Shown: in pieces, positions 1 to 13,468 of the stretch
How positions within the stretch are numbered: position 1 is the first letter of the stretch
Layout: each line of letters starts with the position of its first letter
From: Thamnaconus septentrionalis
Taxonomy: Eukaryota > Chordata > Actinopteri > Tetraodontiformes > Monacanthidae
Direction: 5' to 3'
DNA length: 64,000 bases
NCBI GenBank assembly: GCA_009823395.1
Contig: CM020514.1
Coordinates: 13,003,466-13,067,465, forward strand
Program-made: the position numbers and the translations under genes
Notes under the pieces: generated by a model
The model's input: only the letters and a program-made list of their open reading frames with translations
Databases searched by the model: none
What the model was told of the DNA's origin: nothing

Positions 1-1128
1 CCGAAGCTCGTTTGCGTCCAATCTGACAAAAGCAGATGCAGCCAGCGGTCGTGTGGCATTAGCTGCCAGTGGGCCGACACAAAGGCTGCTTCCAAAAGAA
101 AAAACAAAAACCTGAGCTTTACCTTGGAAGAGCGGCGAGATGCTTTTCCCCCGGTGCATATTTGAAGGGACCGAGTGCAGACAGGAGTTATTTCACGTGC
201 TTCTAGGCACCTCTGCCCAATATTTGTCCAAAAAAAGCAAAAGACACAAACATAAAACCTGCAGTTTTCATCATTAAGACTCGGCACTTGAAAAGCTAAA
301 AATGTCGCTTCCAAATACGATTTAAACGAAGAAGAAGAACAGAAAAGGGACCGAGAAGATCCGCAAAACAGACCCGACCACGTGTACGGCTTATTATCCC
401 GTGTGCATGACAGAGTCATTAAGCCGGCAGCAGGACGGCAGAGTTAAAGTGCAGCGTGCGGTGACCACAGCCGACCCTTAATTAAAATGTCTGAGCGCAC
501 ATGCAAGACTCGGGCAGGACAACTCACATGCGAGCGGCGATGAGGCGTCTCCGGCGGGGGAGGGAGAAGTGGACGAAGAGGAAGATGAGGGTGAGGGTGA
601 GGAGGAGTAGGAGGAGGAGGAGGAGGAGGAGGAGGCAGCCGGGGTCAGCGGAGGCGAACGCGACAAAGTCAGCCGAGTCCTGCTGTCACCCTAATCAAGA
701 CTCTTGGGCATCCTTTGTCTCCTTGCTGCTGGTGGAGCAGGAGAGTGAGGGAACCCATCTCCCCTCACTCTACTTTCTCATCACTCCCCCTCCCCGCTTT
801 CAAACCCCATACTCGAGAGACCCCCCCACCCCCACCCCACCCCATTTCCATCGAAGCTCTCACTCCCTCCCTCCGCTACTCTATCTCACTCTTTCCATCC
901 CTCTCTCCTCCGCAGCTCAGGTCTCCACACAAAGCCGGACTGGGCTGCTGGATTAGGGTGTCAAAGCAGACCCCCTGCCCCCACTTTCCCCACATACCAG
1001 TCTCCCATACACACACACATACACACACACACTGTACAAGAACTACTGCAAAGCCATCGCTTACCTGCTTCAACATGTTTATCCCGGTTACCTTATCTGA
1101 GGAGCATTGAGCTCTTTTTTCCCCTCAT

Positions 1129-1165
1129 GTGACTGTAAAGTGCCTCGTCAGCACTTTACAGTCAC
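1129..1165. repeat. Perfect 15-bp inverted repeat, 7-nt loop
   Basis: The arm at 1129-1143 is exactly complementary to the arm at 1151-1165, separated by seven bases. Pairing does not continue usefully beyond the arms, so the hairpin is too short for a typical microRNA precursor. It could be a remnant of a small foldback element or a protein-binding palindrome. Confidence 0.75.
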
Positions 1166-1963
1166 AATGTCAGCCAATAATCACAGGCTCATATCGCACA
1201 TGTGGCCGCTTTGAGAGAAAACGCCGCCTTTGTTTATCGAGGAAAGGAGAAGCGATCCTTGTAAAAATACAACTTAATTATTTTTTTTCTGCGTCTTTTT
1301 GCGTGTAGGTCAGTTGGGGTTTCTGCAGTCCTGCTGCAGAATCTGGCCCCAGCACCTCACGGCAATGCATAGCTTGATAAGGATTATTCAGACTATTGGG
1401 GCTGCACAATTATGTAAATTCTCACAAAGAGACTGAGATGAGAATGCCGACTACTGCTGCCATCTACCACGGTTATAAGCCTCGATCACACGTCTAAAAC
1501 CAGTTTAAGTGGCCTGAATTACTTACCAAAAGTGTTTATTGTATATACAAACAGCTTGATCACATCCCTTTGCAAGCAGGCAAAGCATCGGCGTGGAATT
1601 TAAAGGCAAGTGTCTCCTCAGCTTCTTTTGTTTTGTTTCGATGTTTTATCTTTTTACGGTCAAAGTCATATCAAATTGCCATCATATGTGTGACATAAAT
1701 TCTACCGGAAGGCGAAAGTCAGCCTGGGATCAAAGGGGCGTAAAGGGGTAAGTGTTACAGGAGAAGAGGGGCTGATTGAAGATGACAAGCAGCTTGACAC
1801 AGAGAGCCAGCTGGAGGGGAGTTGGAAGGGGGGTGAAGGGCTTAGAGCTCGAGCTTTAGGGAGAGTTTGGGGACAGAAGGCGGGGATGAGGAGAGCAGGG
1901 CAAAGGGATAAAGAATAAAGCAGGATGAATGACTAAAAGGTAATGACTTCCACTTCCTTTCAC

Positions 1964-1992
<29 letters not shown>
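1964..1992. repeat. (CA)n microsatellite
   Basis: Uninterrupted CA dinucleotides. One of many such tracts in the presumed dip2 intron. Confidence 0.9.
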
Positions 1993-1996
<4 letters not shown>

Positions 1997-2773
1997 ATAG
2001 TCCTGAACCTAAAGTACGCGGGTGTCTCTCCGTCTCCATCCATCAACCCCCACAATCACTCTGTGGCATCGCCTCTTAATTAAGTAGTGCCACCAAATTA
2101 GGAGAGCGAATGAACCCTCAATTACGACTTCGCTGATACAGAACCCCCCTCATCGCTTATGCAGCACACACACACACGCATACACAAATACACACAGAGC
2201 CCAAAACTCACCCTCCCCAACCCCCACCCTCCAGGCTCTGTATGGCTGGTGAGCAGACAGACTGCGTGAATAATAAGACATTAGCTGCAGCAGCGAGTTA
2301 CTCAGGAGGCCCTGCAGCTGTGCGCTGATTTGAGGGTGGGATTGTGCAGACGCGGCGGCGGCGGGGGGGCGAGCTGCGGCATAATTAACAGGCAGCCGAA
2401 AAGAAAAAAAACACTAATACTGTACGCGCACACATGGAAGGAATGCACGCACAAACACACACCCGCAGAGAGGATTGAAAAACCCTCTGCATCAATTCTC
2501 ACAAAGAGACAGATGCAGATCAATTGACGAAGCCAACGCCAAAGCAGATGGATCGGATGAGGGATCCCAGCAGCGTGCCAAGTGTGTCACCCCACTGCTG
2601 CTGCTGCTGCTGCTGCTGCAGTCGAGTGAAACGGTCATCTCGGAGCGGAACAACGTGACCTCCTGGACCAGTGAAACCCTGGACACAGGACAGGCTGATG
2701 ATTTAGTCCCAGTGTTGAGTTCCGTACATGGGACCCCCCACGTCAAGAAGCAATGTCATAAGTCCTGCAAACA

Positions 2774-2811
2774 GTGTGTGTGTGTGTGTGTGTGTGCGCG
2801 TGTGTGTGTGT
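2774..2811. repeat. (GT)n microsatellite
   Basis: GT dinucleotides with a short GC interruption in the middle. Confidence 0.9.
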
Positions 2812-4368
2812 TTCTGTCTGGCTCCTGTCCAGACATATTCATCTCAAGTCTATTTGGACACATGATACGCAGGCCGGGTTTCGCAGTGTCTGAGCGATGT
2901 GCTTCTCTTGTGGCTTCCGGCCAGCCTTTTTTTTTTTTTGGGATGTGATATATAAACATTCATCCAACTCCCATGGCAAGCAGGAAGCGCCCCCACCCGA
3001 CGTCATCACAAACTATAAACGGGCATGTTTCCGAATAAGTCATTAAAGTTTTCCGTGTTTGACGAAAAACTCTCACATTCTCTCAGCCTGTCCTCGCAGC
3101 ATGTGTATGTTGTGTGTGATTGCATCTCTTGATGCGTGTGTGTGTGAGCATGCAAACTGCGGAGCAAGACATGTGTGACAGGCGTGACCAGTGTGGGAGC
3201 TTAAGAGTCTGTTAGTCTGTCTGTCTGTCTGTCTGTCTGGCCAAAGCAGCGCCGCTCTGCCTCCAGCTACACTGTGATGGACTTCGGTCGTTCCGAGAGC
3301 GAAACTCGACGTACGAACCCGAGTCGCTGCAAGAAGAAGAAACGATGAGCACGCGTGCGCTCGTATCTGTGATCTCCGGCTACTGCCGACCGAGCTGAGA
3401 GCAACCTGAACAACCCACCCTCCCCTGGAAAGACAAGGCAATTAGGAGGCTGAACTGAAGGACGCATTTGTACCTTAAAGTGAGCACTTTTCAAAAGCCA
3501 GAAACAGAACCGGTCCGACTAGTTTGCACCAGTACCCTGCGTTTGCAGCGTCAGGAAGTCGGTCCTCAAGGTTTTAACTGCCTTAATTTGGCCCAGCTCC
3601 AAAAAAATGTCCTTTTTGTGTGTTTTTCTGGTTGAAAATAAGCCTCTGACTAACACCGGCACATGGTCAAGAATGTAAAGTAAATGCATTGTCCTCTTCA
3701 AATGAAATAAATATATAAATAAATAAATAAACGCAGCGTTCTGAACCTGATGGGAAACGCCACGGCGCCCCAGATGCCGCCATAACGCAGCTCAGCTGGC
3801 CGGACACGTCGCCCTCTCTGCAGTCTGACCTTACGGCATCGCTCGGGGACCTTTTAAAATAGCCCCAAACAGGAAACGCTGCTGTTTTTACAGCCTGAAT
3901 CTCCGACTGTTAAAGGTGTTACGACTGCACACATGCATCAAGTTTGGAAAAAAAAAGAAAAAAGCCACAAGCCTGGAAGCGTTGACAGTTAAAATTGCCT
4001 CCTGGCTCCCTCCAGCACCTGCTTGGCGCCGGTGGCACTCCAGGCCTATGCGGTGAAACCGCCTGAAAGCCCTGCCGCTGGGAGATACGGCGAGCGGGGA
4101 CGACGGCTGGAGCTCTGTGGGATTTGCTCCCGTCGACTGTAGAGGATGCGCACCAGATTTATTGTCTTCTCCTTCTCCGCACGCCCCCCCCCCTTATTAC
4201 CACATGAATGGCCGTGTTTCACGGAGGCCTGACACGGGCTTAGCCGCTGAGCCGCTGGCATTTGGACACAAACGTAAACACCTTTAGTACAGAGACCAAA
4301 GAGAGGGCGGCAGGCAGGCAGCGGTGGTGGTGTTCGTGGTAGGAGAACTAGCGGCGAAGCATCGACAC

Positions 4369-4675
4369 CAGAAGGGGGCAAACTTTTTGACTGGTGGGTC
4401 ACAATGGGTTCTAAAATTTGACAGAGGGGCCAAAAATATATCATGAGATAAGTAGAAAACATGTAATTCAATGACTATTGAAAATGAACAAAAGCATTAC
4501 AACAAAATGTGTGTCTTTGAAGCTCCACGGTATTTAGATCTTTATTGAAATGACTCTGAAAACACTGAAAAAATGGAGGAAATACAGCCATTTTATTCCT
4601 TACTTACTATTAATATAATTTCTTCAAGTTCGGCCGGATTAAAAAGTGGCCCCTGAGCCATAGTTTGCATGCCTG
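4369..4675. mobile_element. Short hAT-like non-autonomous element
   Basis: The left end begins CAGAAGGGGGCAAACTTTTT and the right end, read on the opposite strand, begins CAGGCATGCAAACTATGG; these are imperfect terminal inverted repeats. The flanking 8-mers, atcgacac (4361-4368) and atctatac (4676-4683), match at six of eight positions, as expected for a decayed 8-bp hAT target duplication. The 307-bp body has no coding potential. The hAT assignment rests on the 8-bp duplication and the end sequence; a family name cannot be given from the sequence alone. Confidence 0.6.
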
Positions 4676-4710
4676 ATCTATACACTGGCACCGTGGCAAT
4701 CCCATTAGAG

Positions 4711-4752
<42 letters not shown>

Positions 4753-4976
4753 TATATACGTCGTGCTAACGCTGATACAGACCATCAGCCCCCCTGCTGA
4801 GCAATTGTGTGCATGTGTGTTTGCGTGTCCCTATGTCCAGGGGCAGGGCTAACTAGCCTCGCTCCGAGTCTAACAAGCCATATGGATCAAGTCTTTTGTT
4901 CCTGCGCTTTGATTTTTTGATCAGATTGTCGGATTGCAGCGCAAAAAAAACAGCATGTGGTTACAGTGAGCTTTCC

Positions 4977-4979
<3 letters not shown>

Positions 4980-5026
<47 letters not shown>

Positions 5027-5034
5027 GTGTGTGT
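4980..5034. repeat. (GT)n microsatellite
   Basis: About 27 GT units with one GC interruption near the right end. Confidence 0.9.
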
Positions 5035-6691
5035 TTACCCGACACAAAAACATACCATTATTTCTGTTATCTCTACGGCTGAGAAATTGCGCGTTTTCAA
5101 ATGCGCGTGACGTCCAGGTGGGTTACAATCAACAAAGATTCATTCATGGCCTCAGGTCGACGGAAGAAGGAAGTAGGAATACAAAAGGAGAGCAAACAAC
5201 CTCAAAGAGAAGTCCACACCTGCGACGGGTCGGCGTTTAGCACGAGGCAGACTGCAGGCCGGGAACGGCAAACAGCAGCGTTATCACAAGATGTATCAGC
5301 CGTGTTGAAAAAGCGCACGAGGCACAGCTGCAAATGAGAGCCGAGTGATTTCAGAACGTCTCGCAACCACAGAATAATTCTGAATTACAGCATAAAAATT
5401 TAAATCACATATCTTGAATGGCATGAAAAATTACCCTTAAAGACAAACCATCAAATTATAAATTCCTAATTCTGTCACAGTATTGTGAAAGCAGCAACAA
5501 TTTGGACACTAAAGGGGCTTTAGGGCCAAGATAGCGTCTTCTTCTCTAAACACAGAACTGCGATCCTGATGGATAGCAAAATACGGCTGAACGTACACAA
5601 GCGGCGAACAGACCGTTCTCACCAGGCACTGGACAGGATGCCAGCGGAGCCTCACCTCCTCTCCAGCACCATCTGTTCCCCTCTTTCCTTTCACTCTCCT
5701 CCCAGCAACACAAACACAGTGCTGCAAAATGTGAAAACACATCATTCCAGCCAATAACCAGGTAACAGCCATCCCTAAAAATTCAACCAGACGTTTAGCT
5801 GGCTTGTAATCTATTCCTATTGATGTACACAGCTTGAAAGTACAAATATGAGTCCTCTTAATAATGCTCCATTGTTACACAAATTCACTCAGGTCTTTTT
5901 CTGTTGCACTGCTCAGCAATCAGGAAAACAAATCCTTAATTTTTTAGAATTGTTTTTAGGATTCTCTGAAGATGTTTTTAGGGAAAGTTTGTCCATTTGT
6001 GATGTCACACAGCCAAGTGCTAGTTCAGCCTTGTTTTTGTCTCTATTCCAGATATGTAATAGGCCCAACAAAGCATCAGTTACAGCAGTATGACTGTAAA
6101 AACAGAGGGCTAAATCTGCTGCCACTGCTGCAATGTCACGTCGATGCAAAAGATATCTGGCAGGACCAAATCCTGTTATGGTGTTAATGACACAAAACTG
6201 ACCAGGAAATTTAAAGTTGCCATTGACAACAAGACCTCCTGAACCCTTTAGAGCGCTTACAGTTAAAACGTGCACAAGTTTACGGACTTTCCATTAGAGC
6301 AGAATCATTAAGTGGCAGCGTGACACTAGGACTGCGTCGGCCACGAGGACGGTTTGAACCTCGCTCTTATCACTGCGCCCAAGTAATTAAGTGGAGCAGC
6401 GATAAACCCGGTCGAGGCCAGACATAAGCTCGTTAAAATTTTTAACACCACATCAACATTGCCCCCGCCAGACCCCCCCACCCCACCCCTCCCACCCCAC
6501 ACCCCCTTTTACAAACAGGACCGGGGTTGTCTGAAACATCTGACTGTCCCTCAGACAAGAAGGAAATCAAATAAAAGCCACAGCGGATAGAAAAACTTCC
6601 ATATATTTCATTTCATGGTGTCTGATGAGTCGAAAAGTATGTAGCATGTGAATGCAAGAGAGACAGCTGGTTAAAATCAATCACGTGTATG

Positions 6692-6692
<1 letters not shown>

Positions 6693-6731
<39 letters not shown>
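6693..6731. repeat. (CA)n microsatellite
   Basis: Uninterrupted CA run, followed by a second CA tract at 6784-6807. Confidence 0.9.
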
Positions 6732-6735
<4 letters not shown>

Positions 6736-6949
6736 TATTAGATCTGTTAACCTGCTGTAATAAATCCATTCAAACTGTACAACCACACACACACACACAC
6801 ACACACAGAAAGTGTTGTGTGTGGCACACTCATACAAGAATGTTGAAGAAACTTTTTAATCATGTCCACTGAGACGGAGGCTCAAGAATGTGCACGCGCA
6901 CCCACGTGCGCCCACGTGCACGCACGTGCACAGACGGTGAGCAGTGTGC

Positions 6950-6953
<4 letters not shown>

Positions 6954-6991
<38 letters not shown>
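6954..6991. repeat. (GA)n microsatellite
   Basis: Purine-only GA dinucleotide run. Confidence 0.9.
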
Positions 6992-6992
<1 letters not shown>

Positions 6993-8376
6993 AGGAGCAG
7001 AATGAGGAGAGAGTCCAGCTGGAGCACATGTGCACAGCTCCTGTTCTAATGAGACTATTAGTCAGTGGCACAGCAACCACAACTGCTACCCAAACACACG
7101 CACACACACACATACACAATCACCTGCACAATATGCACTCTCTAAACACACACTCTTAAGCACCACTTATTTGAAAATATTCAAAAAACGAAGGCGCCCC
7201 GTGGGAACAGAGCTGCAGTCATCAGTGCGACACGTCGGTTCTGCCGTGATGAAGCGATACTCGGCTGAACAACTTGGCCGGCCAGCGCGCCCGTCAAACT
7301 GCCTTATCACGCCGCGAGATAACATCGTGCACGTTCCCAACGGAGTGACCCCGCTGACGGCGGAGCTGCGTCGGGCGTTTATCCGTTCCGTCCAACAGAG
7401 GGCGCTGAAGCGGTGCGCAGCCAGCGAGGCCTGAACAGAGAGAGGACAGCAAATCCTTTCAGGTGGCCTCTCCGCGTGGTTCATCATCTCATCGGGGTTT
7501 GGCTCGTCTTCACCGAGTCCCTTTTGTTAGCCGCACGCTCGCGCGCAAGGTCGCCGTGCACGAGGCGATTTTCAAAAATGCGTCGGGAACAAAGGGTTTG
7601 CACTCTGTGACTCACGCCGGGGCTTTCACGTTGTTCTTTCTGCCCCGTTGCAGAATTTTTCTTTCTCTAACGAATGACTGAAGGTAAAAGTATGTGTCCC
7701 ACTCGGTTAGGCTGCTAATTCACGCTGTTTCGGCGACGGCCCTGGAGCAGCAGCGCCGGGGAACAATAATAAGTGTGAGACGCAGTCAGAACCTGATACT
7801 GTCGCATTACAGTTGAGACACTGCACTGCAGTATAAAAGGTATGCACTGGTGTGCATGTGATGTCTGTGTGTGTGTGTGTGTGAGTGTGTGTGTGTGTGT
7901 GCCATCTAATGAGTGAGCTCCTAATGAGCTGTGTGATCAACTCGATTCAGCAAAGGCTTTACCTCAGCATGAATAATCGGCCACCCTTGCACAAAGTGAA
8001 AAGGTTTTGACAATTGACTGAGGGCACGCAGGCTCAGTGTGTTACTGTGAGCACGGAAGCAACGACGCCTCTTGCCTTAAGGGCTATTTCTGCGCTGGCC
8101 TTTGCTGCAGACAGAGAGACAGATTATGCAAATGACCTCAGGATTCAAATCTGTGCTTGTAAATGACGGTGAATGCAGCAGCAACTTCCCACAACTCTGA
8201 AATAAAATGAAAACGGTACAAGGAGTAAAAAAGTCACCTAGCTATTGAAATAAGCCCTTTGTGATGTCACAAATGGCACTAACACCTCTTTTATTTTAGC
8301 CACTCCTCCTTTGCAGTCACCTTGTTGTGATCTCTTCCAAACGTGCAGAACGATCAACAACAGCAATCACAGCATT

Positions 8377-8377
<1 letters not shown>

Positions 8378-8422
<45 letters not shown>
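8378..8422. repeat. (CA)n microsatellite
   Basis: About 22 uninterrupted CA units. Confidence 0.9.
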
Positions 8423-8424
<2 letters not shown>

Positions 8425-9669
8425 GCTTATTTCCAGGAGGGTGGAAATAAGCGCTGTTACAGGAGGCTGCAAACAGAGGGCTAAACCTGCGGTTTTCTGG
8501 AAGTTTTTCAGGTAATCTACAGCAAAGAGCTGCTCCACTGGTATCCAAGATTTTCCTTGTGTTTTTTTTGAAATCACACTTCAAATTAGGTACAACACAG
8601 GACCTACGAGATTCTCCGACAAACCCATCCACAGACTCAGTGCCAGACCTGCAATCTTCCTGTGATGGGATTTCTTCTGACATTGTGCTTTGTTGTGAAT
8701 CTAACACCAGCCGGCCAACTCAAAGGCATCCGAGTGCTTCGTTAAAAATGAGCCACATTCCTTCATGCCGTGCCAGAGCGCTGAGAAGGCAGATGTGTCG
8801 GGTCACAGCAGCCACCAGGGGAGAGAGAGGCAGTGAGGCTGGTAGCGAGGGAGGGGCTGAGGGAGGGATGGATGGGTGCACGGGTGAGTGGCGGATTATC
8901 ATTGCTCCTGCGAGAGAGCGACGCCGGCCTGCAACCTGAGCAGGTAGACGGACGGATCTGCGCGTCTAACTCCAGCAGCATGCAGCTCCCTTCAGGCTGA
9001 ACTCGTCTGTGCAGCACGACGGATGTTCAGCTTCCTCTGACACTCTGACTGAAGGTCACTGTGCATGAACAAAAGAACGTTAAAGCGTGCGTGTGCTGCA
9101 AGTTCATATTCATGCATGTCCACCTGGCAACATGACTTCTGGCAGTAGATTTTGTAGAGATAGTATCGCGGATACTGATATTTTGTTTGAAAGAAAGAAG
9201 AAAGAAGATGCTGTAATGCAGCCTACATGGGTTGTTGGGTAGTTGGGTGTTTGTTTGCAATTAGTAAGGCACAGGTGTGCCCCACGATCTCTAATTGGTT
9301 ACTAATTGAAGTCTCTGCGTATATATAAAATGTGTTCATGACTGTTTGGACTTTGACCCTGATGCCCTTCACTCGTACACTCCCCAATTTTGTCCAAGGA
9401 CTTAACTGAATCTGTCAACCGATATTTTGTACTTGAAATGTCATGACATTGAATCATTTTGTCATTTTTGCCTTTAGTTGGTTGATTATGTTCATCATCA
9501 TCATGTATTTTTATCAGCTAATTACAATACAAAACAATGTAACGGTACGAAAATAACAAAAAAAGCAACAATGGAACCCTAACAATGCCAACAACGCAAC
9601 AAAAACTACCTTCGATTACGCGCAGATATTTGTGAAAAAGAAAGTCAGGTCGTAGGTCCTTCACAACTA

Positions 9670-9675
9670 GAGAGC

Positions 9676-9736
<61 letters not shown>

Positions 9737-9740
9737 CGAG
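9670..9740. repeat. (GA)n-rich tract
   Basis: GA dinucleotides interrupted by GAAA and GAGC units. The strand is almost all purine for 70 bases. Confidence 0.85.
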
Positions 9741-11812
9741 GGCTATGCTGTTTACTTAGAAACTCTTGGAGAGAAGCTGTGAGGAAGTTGGAGCAATTTT
9801 CCTGATGTCTAGAAGAGAGACTGCAACAACAGTATTGATCTCATCACGCAAGTATCGATCCAATACCAATAATCATCTTGTGTATCGATACTATCGATAT
9901 TTAGATCGATACGCCTAGCACTATCTGACAGTACTGTTGCAGATGAAGGTCCTTGTCAATAGCCAATCATCAGCGAGCATTCCCTCATGACAGACACCTG
10001 GAACAGAAGAGTCCCACCTCCATCAGCAGGCAACTCTCTGTGAGGAAACAGCGGCGGCAGAACGCCTAGTTTACATGCCGCCTGCTATTTTAAGCCTCGC
10101 TGTGAACTGAATTCGCAGGGGCTCATTTGGAAACGCAGTAACTGCAGGAGTTGCCCGCGCCGTCAACTCGTGCGACACGTCACGAGGGCCGGCGCGGCGA
10201 GAACCTTTGAAAAACAGAAGCATGTCATCACTGAGAGCCGGGGCTTAAGCTTCCATCACGACGAGCCAGCTGCACATTATGCGGCGCAAAGTCAAGTGAC
10301 TGTGAAGATAAAAGTCTGCGCGGCGAGCTCTGACGACTGGTTTTAGGCTGGAAAGTAGGAGGCTCCTCTAAAAATAGTTCTGGAGATGAAAAGTGAGGAA
10401 ATGGAGGAAACGCTGTCACTCTCGATTACGGCAACGCCGCGTGTATCTTTAACTAACTTCTGCCCGTGCATTCCAAAACGTGTGACACAGCTCCTCACAC
10501 GGGCCTCCACTTTTATTTTTCCGCACTCGCAGTGTGAGATAAGGCGCAACGTGTTTTCCATGCAACTCCGGATCCTGCCCCCCCGAGGGTACCTGGCCTT
10601 GGCACGGAGCCCGCCTGAGTAAACGACTGGCTCGCTCGCAAGAGGGATGCAGACATGCCTTTGATGTGTCTGGGCTGGTGGGATTCACTGAGAAAAGACG
10701 GGGAGGGAGCGATGGAGGGAGGGGGTGAAGTGGTCGGAAAAGGAGGAAGACATGAGATAGATAATGACAAAGTGAAGGTAGAGACAAATACGGATGAAAG
10801 GTATTGATTTAGCGGGTGAAAAGGAGAGAATACAAATAAAGCGTCCGGCGTTCCGACTTTGAAGTCGAGAGCCGGGTGAAGAATCTCACACCGGGGGGAG
10901 CGTTGGAATCATAAAGATAGCGGACGGCTGGAGGAAAGACAGCGCTGATGCGTCGTGATGAGCTGACAGGGGAGTTTTTCCACTTTGCATATCTGATCTT
11001 TGTTTTTCCTGTCAAGTGACATCAGACAAAGGAGAACTCTTTGAAGGACCACAAACAACTTCCTAATTGAAAATATTCGCTGTACTTTAGTTCCTTGTTT
11101 GCATCCAGATGGTTTTTTTTTTCCCTCAACCCCAGACTTTCTGGCAGCCTGCAGGTTTGTCCCAGGCCAGAAGTGGCGATTTAAAGTAAAGCCCCTTCCT
11201 CTGCATCTGCAACGTTGCTCCAGACTGGTGAGTGGTCCAAGATTGTCAGTCCCAAGAAAATCTCACCATGGTAACAGCAGAGGAGGTCTTTATCCAAGGT
11301 TATCCGAGGACCAGATTGACTCTTCAACTCTAGAGGCCCCGCAGACGGCTGGAAATGAAACTAAAAATCGGGTCAGCACTACTGCTCGGCGCTGAGTGTC
11401 TGGTGCTACGTGCAGGCAAATTTGTCTTAAAGATAAAAATATCACAAGTGAAGAAAAAAAAAAGAAAAGTTCCTGCGGAAACAGGGTGTGCTTCATCAGA
11501 AGGTAAACAACTGCGGATTAAAGTGTCACACGGAGCGATGGGGGAAAAGGAGCGACTTCAAAGGGGGGAGCAGGGAAAGAAAGAACACTTTGCAGGATGG
11601 AAAGACAACTTTATCTTTCCTTCACACTCTGTCACCCACCGTTTTCTCCCCAACACCCCCTTACAGTTGCCAGGCTCTTCCTGTTCCATTGTGAAGAATG
11701 CTGGCTACACGCACAGGAAGTGGGCTCTTGGGTTTCCTCTCCGCTTCCTATTGTTGTCGAGCGAAGCCGAGAGAGGAATGCGCGTGGAGCGGTGTGGAGA
11801 GGGCGGGGCGAA

Positions 11813-11834
11813 ACACACACACACACACATGCAT

Positions 11835-11872
<38 letters not shown>
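11813..11872. repeat. Compound (CA)n microsatellite
   Basis: Two CA runs separated by a short ATGCATGC island. Confidence 0.9.
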
Positions 11873-11875
<3 letters not shown>

Positions 11876-13468
11876 GTTTGCAAGTAACCAGGAAGGAACT
11901 CCAAAGGACCTTTGAACTGAAACGCACACGCACCAGCGCTGGCTCCTACTTCAAACATAGGGAGAGCGCAGGAGAGGCCGCACGTCACATTGAGAGGGCC
12001 CCCACCACCACCCCCAAATTAAAGGGCTGAAAATGTTGCATTTGCATCATCAAGCGTCTGAATATGACAACATTTGATACGCTGGCCTCTGAATCTTAAG
12101 GTAATTTCACCACTCACGCTCAGCCATTAAAATGCGCAAACAGAAAACGTGCAGCGAATTTTAAAAACAGCTGTCGGCTTCACCATTAAATTGAGGGGAA
12201 ACTGAAGGAGAAGCACACGTCGGACCAGATGGGAACTCTAATACATAGACATCTATGTCATATCATTAGACACCTGAACCTTCGCTGGTTAACTGCTCGG
12301 TGTTATGAGTCTTTAGGGAACAGAATAAATCACCAGCGACGGGCTCTCGGCTGTCACGTCAGCCAACTCTATTTAGGACCCCATTGATTCATCCCAACAC
12401 AATAGAGGCTTGAAAATAGGGAGGGGTTTTAGTTTTTTTCCCCTTCTCCTGGGCTGGAAAGATCCTGGTCGTCCTCCGCCTGATCCGACTTGTGTGGCTG
12501 ATTGCCACGAGAGGAGGGAATCACAGCGACAACGGAAATCGGAGCCCTGTGGTTGATTTTCCAAGAAGCGGTTTGCTTTTATTGTCATTCGACATGTTTG
12601 CCTAATGCTTGCTCGATTTATTATCTGCAAATCTGCTAACAATCGGCAAAAGTGAAGGGCCCTGTTCAAGCCAAACAAGCCACCGCGAGGCAAAAATGTC
12701 TCATAATTCTAACATGCTCTAATGGTTCTCAGACAAGGTATTTTTTTGTTTTACAATCCAGTGTATGCGGTGGAGGGTATTTGTTGTGCTTAGATATTAG
12801 ATATGTCGTTTCTTTCACCAATGGCTTGACAAGTGATGATGACTTTGTGCTTTGAGTTGCAATTTAAATTCTGGCGCAATTCTGGACTCGGTTAAATCCA
12901 CGTGACGTTTAATATTTTGAGGGCTAATTACTACATTCCCATGTGCAGCCGACAGCAACGCCAAGGGAGACGAGTCCGACCGGACAGACGGGTCCCTGAA
13001 GGAGGAAGGCAGAGACGCTGGGCAGCGAGGGAAAAGGGAGCAGGGAAGCAGGTGCCACAGACGCTGATAGAGAGATTGATTTAAGGAGAGCAGGGCAACG
13101 ACAGCGTGGCATCATCCAATCAGACCCTTTGTTCAGGGGTTGGGTGGGGAGGAGCGGGGGTTGGCAGTGCGGAACAGGAGTGTGTGTTTGATGGGATGGT
13201 AAATCTCTGAGGATGAAAACACAGCAGAAGCAGGGAAAGCGAGGTGGAGCAAAGAGGCGTCGAGAAAAAAACTTGCAGCGTTGCCGAATCCTGTCAAGTG
13301 TCACTCCGAGTTTCAGACTCTGTGACACCTCTGAGCAAAAGGCATAACAGCGGATGCAAAGGGAGGGTGTGTGTGTGGGGGGTGGGGGGGGGACTTCCAG
13401 ATTGCTGTCACTTCCCCATCCGCGTCTGATACTGAAGCCTCTCGGATGTGACAAGCACCAAGGGTTAA

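Larger units (their letters stand above)
1..4360. other. Non-coding, presumed dip2 intron 1 (distal part)
   Basis: I see no supported exon here. The stretch is read as the far end of the first intron of the minus-strand DIP2 gene whose first coding exon is at 33.6 kb; this is inference, because exon 2 is not in the window. It holds a (GGA)n tract at 601-636, CA/GT tracts near 1009-1032, 1964-1992 and 2774-2811, a CTG tract of about eight units at 2595-2619, a CTGT tract at 3216-3239, and a perfect 15-bp inverted repeat at 1129-1165. Open frames in this stretch are low-complexity or chance. Confidence 0.55.
4676..13464. other. Non-coding, presumed dip2 intron 1
   Basis: No supported exon. It contains microsatellites (4713-4750 CA, 4980-5034 GT, 6693-6731 CA, 6784-6807 CA, 6954-6991 GA, 7865-7901 GT, 8378-8422 CA, 9670-9740 GA, 11813-11872 CA), a strongly C-rich run at about 6470-6508, and a CpG-rich patch at about 7190-7440 that is open on both strands but matches no protein I know. 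Sequence rich in TATCGATA-like words at 9840-9915 looks like a decayed transposon end. Confidence 0.5.

Noticed and set aside
1129..1165. A microRNA precursor
   Set aside because: The stem is only 15 bp with a 7-nt loop and does not extend; a precursor needs a much longer foldback.
11355..11915. 186-codon open frame, plus strand
   Set aside because: It runs through a CA microsatellite (His-Thr repeats), has no domain resemblance, and overlaps equal-quality frames on both strands.
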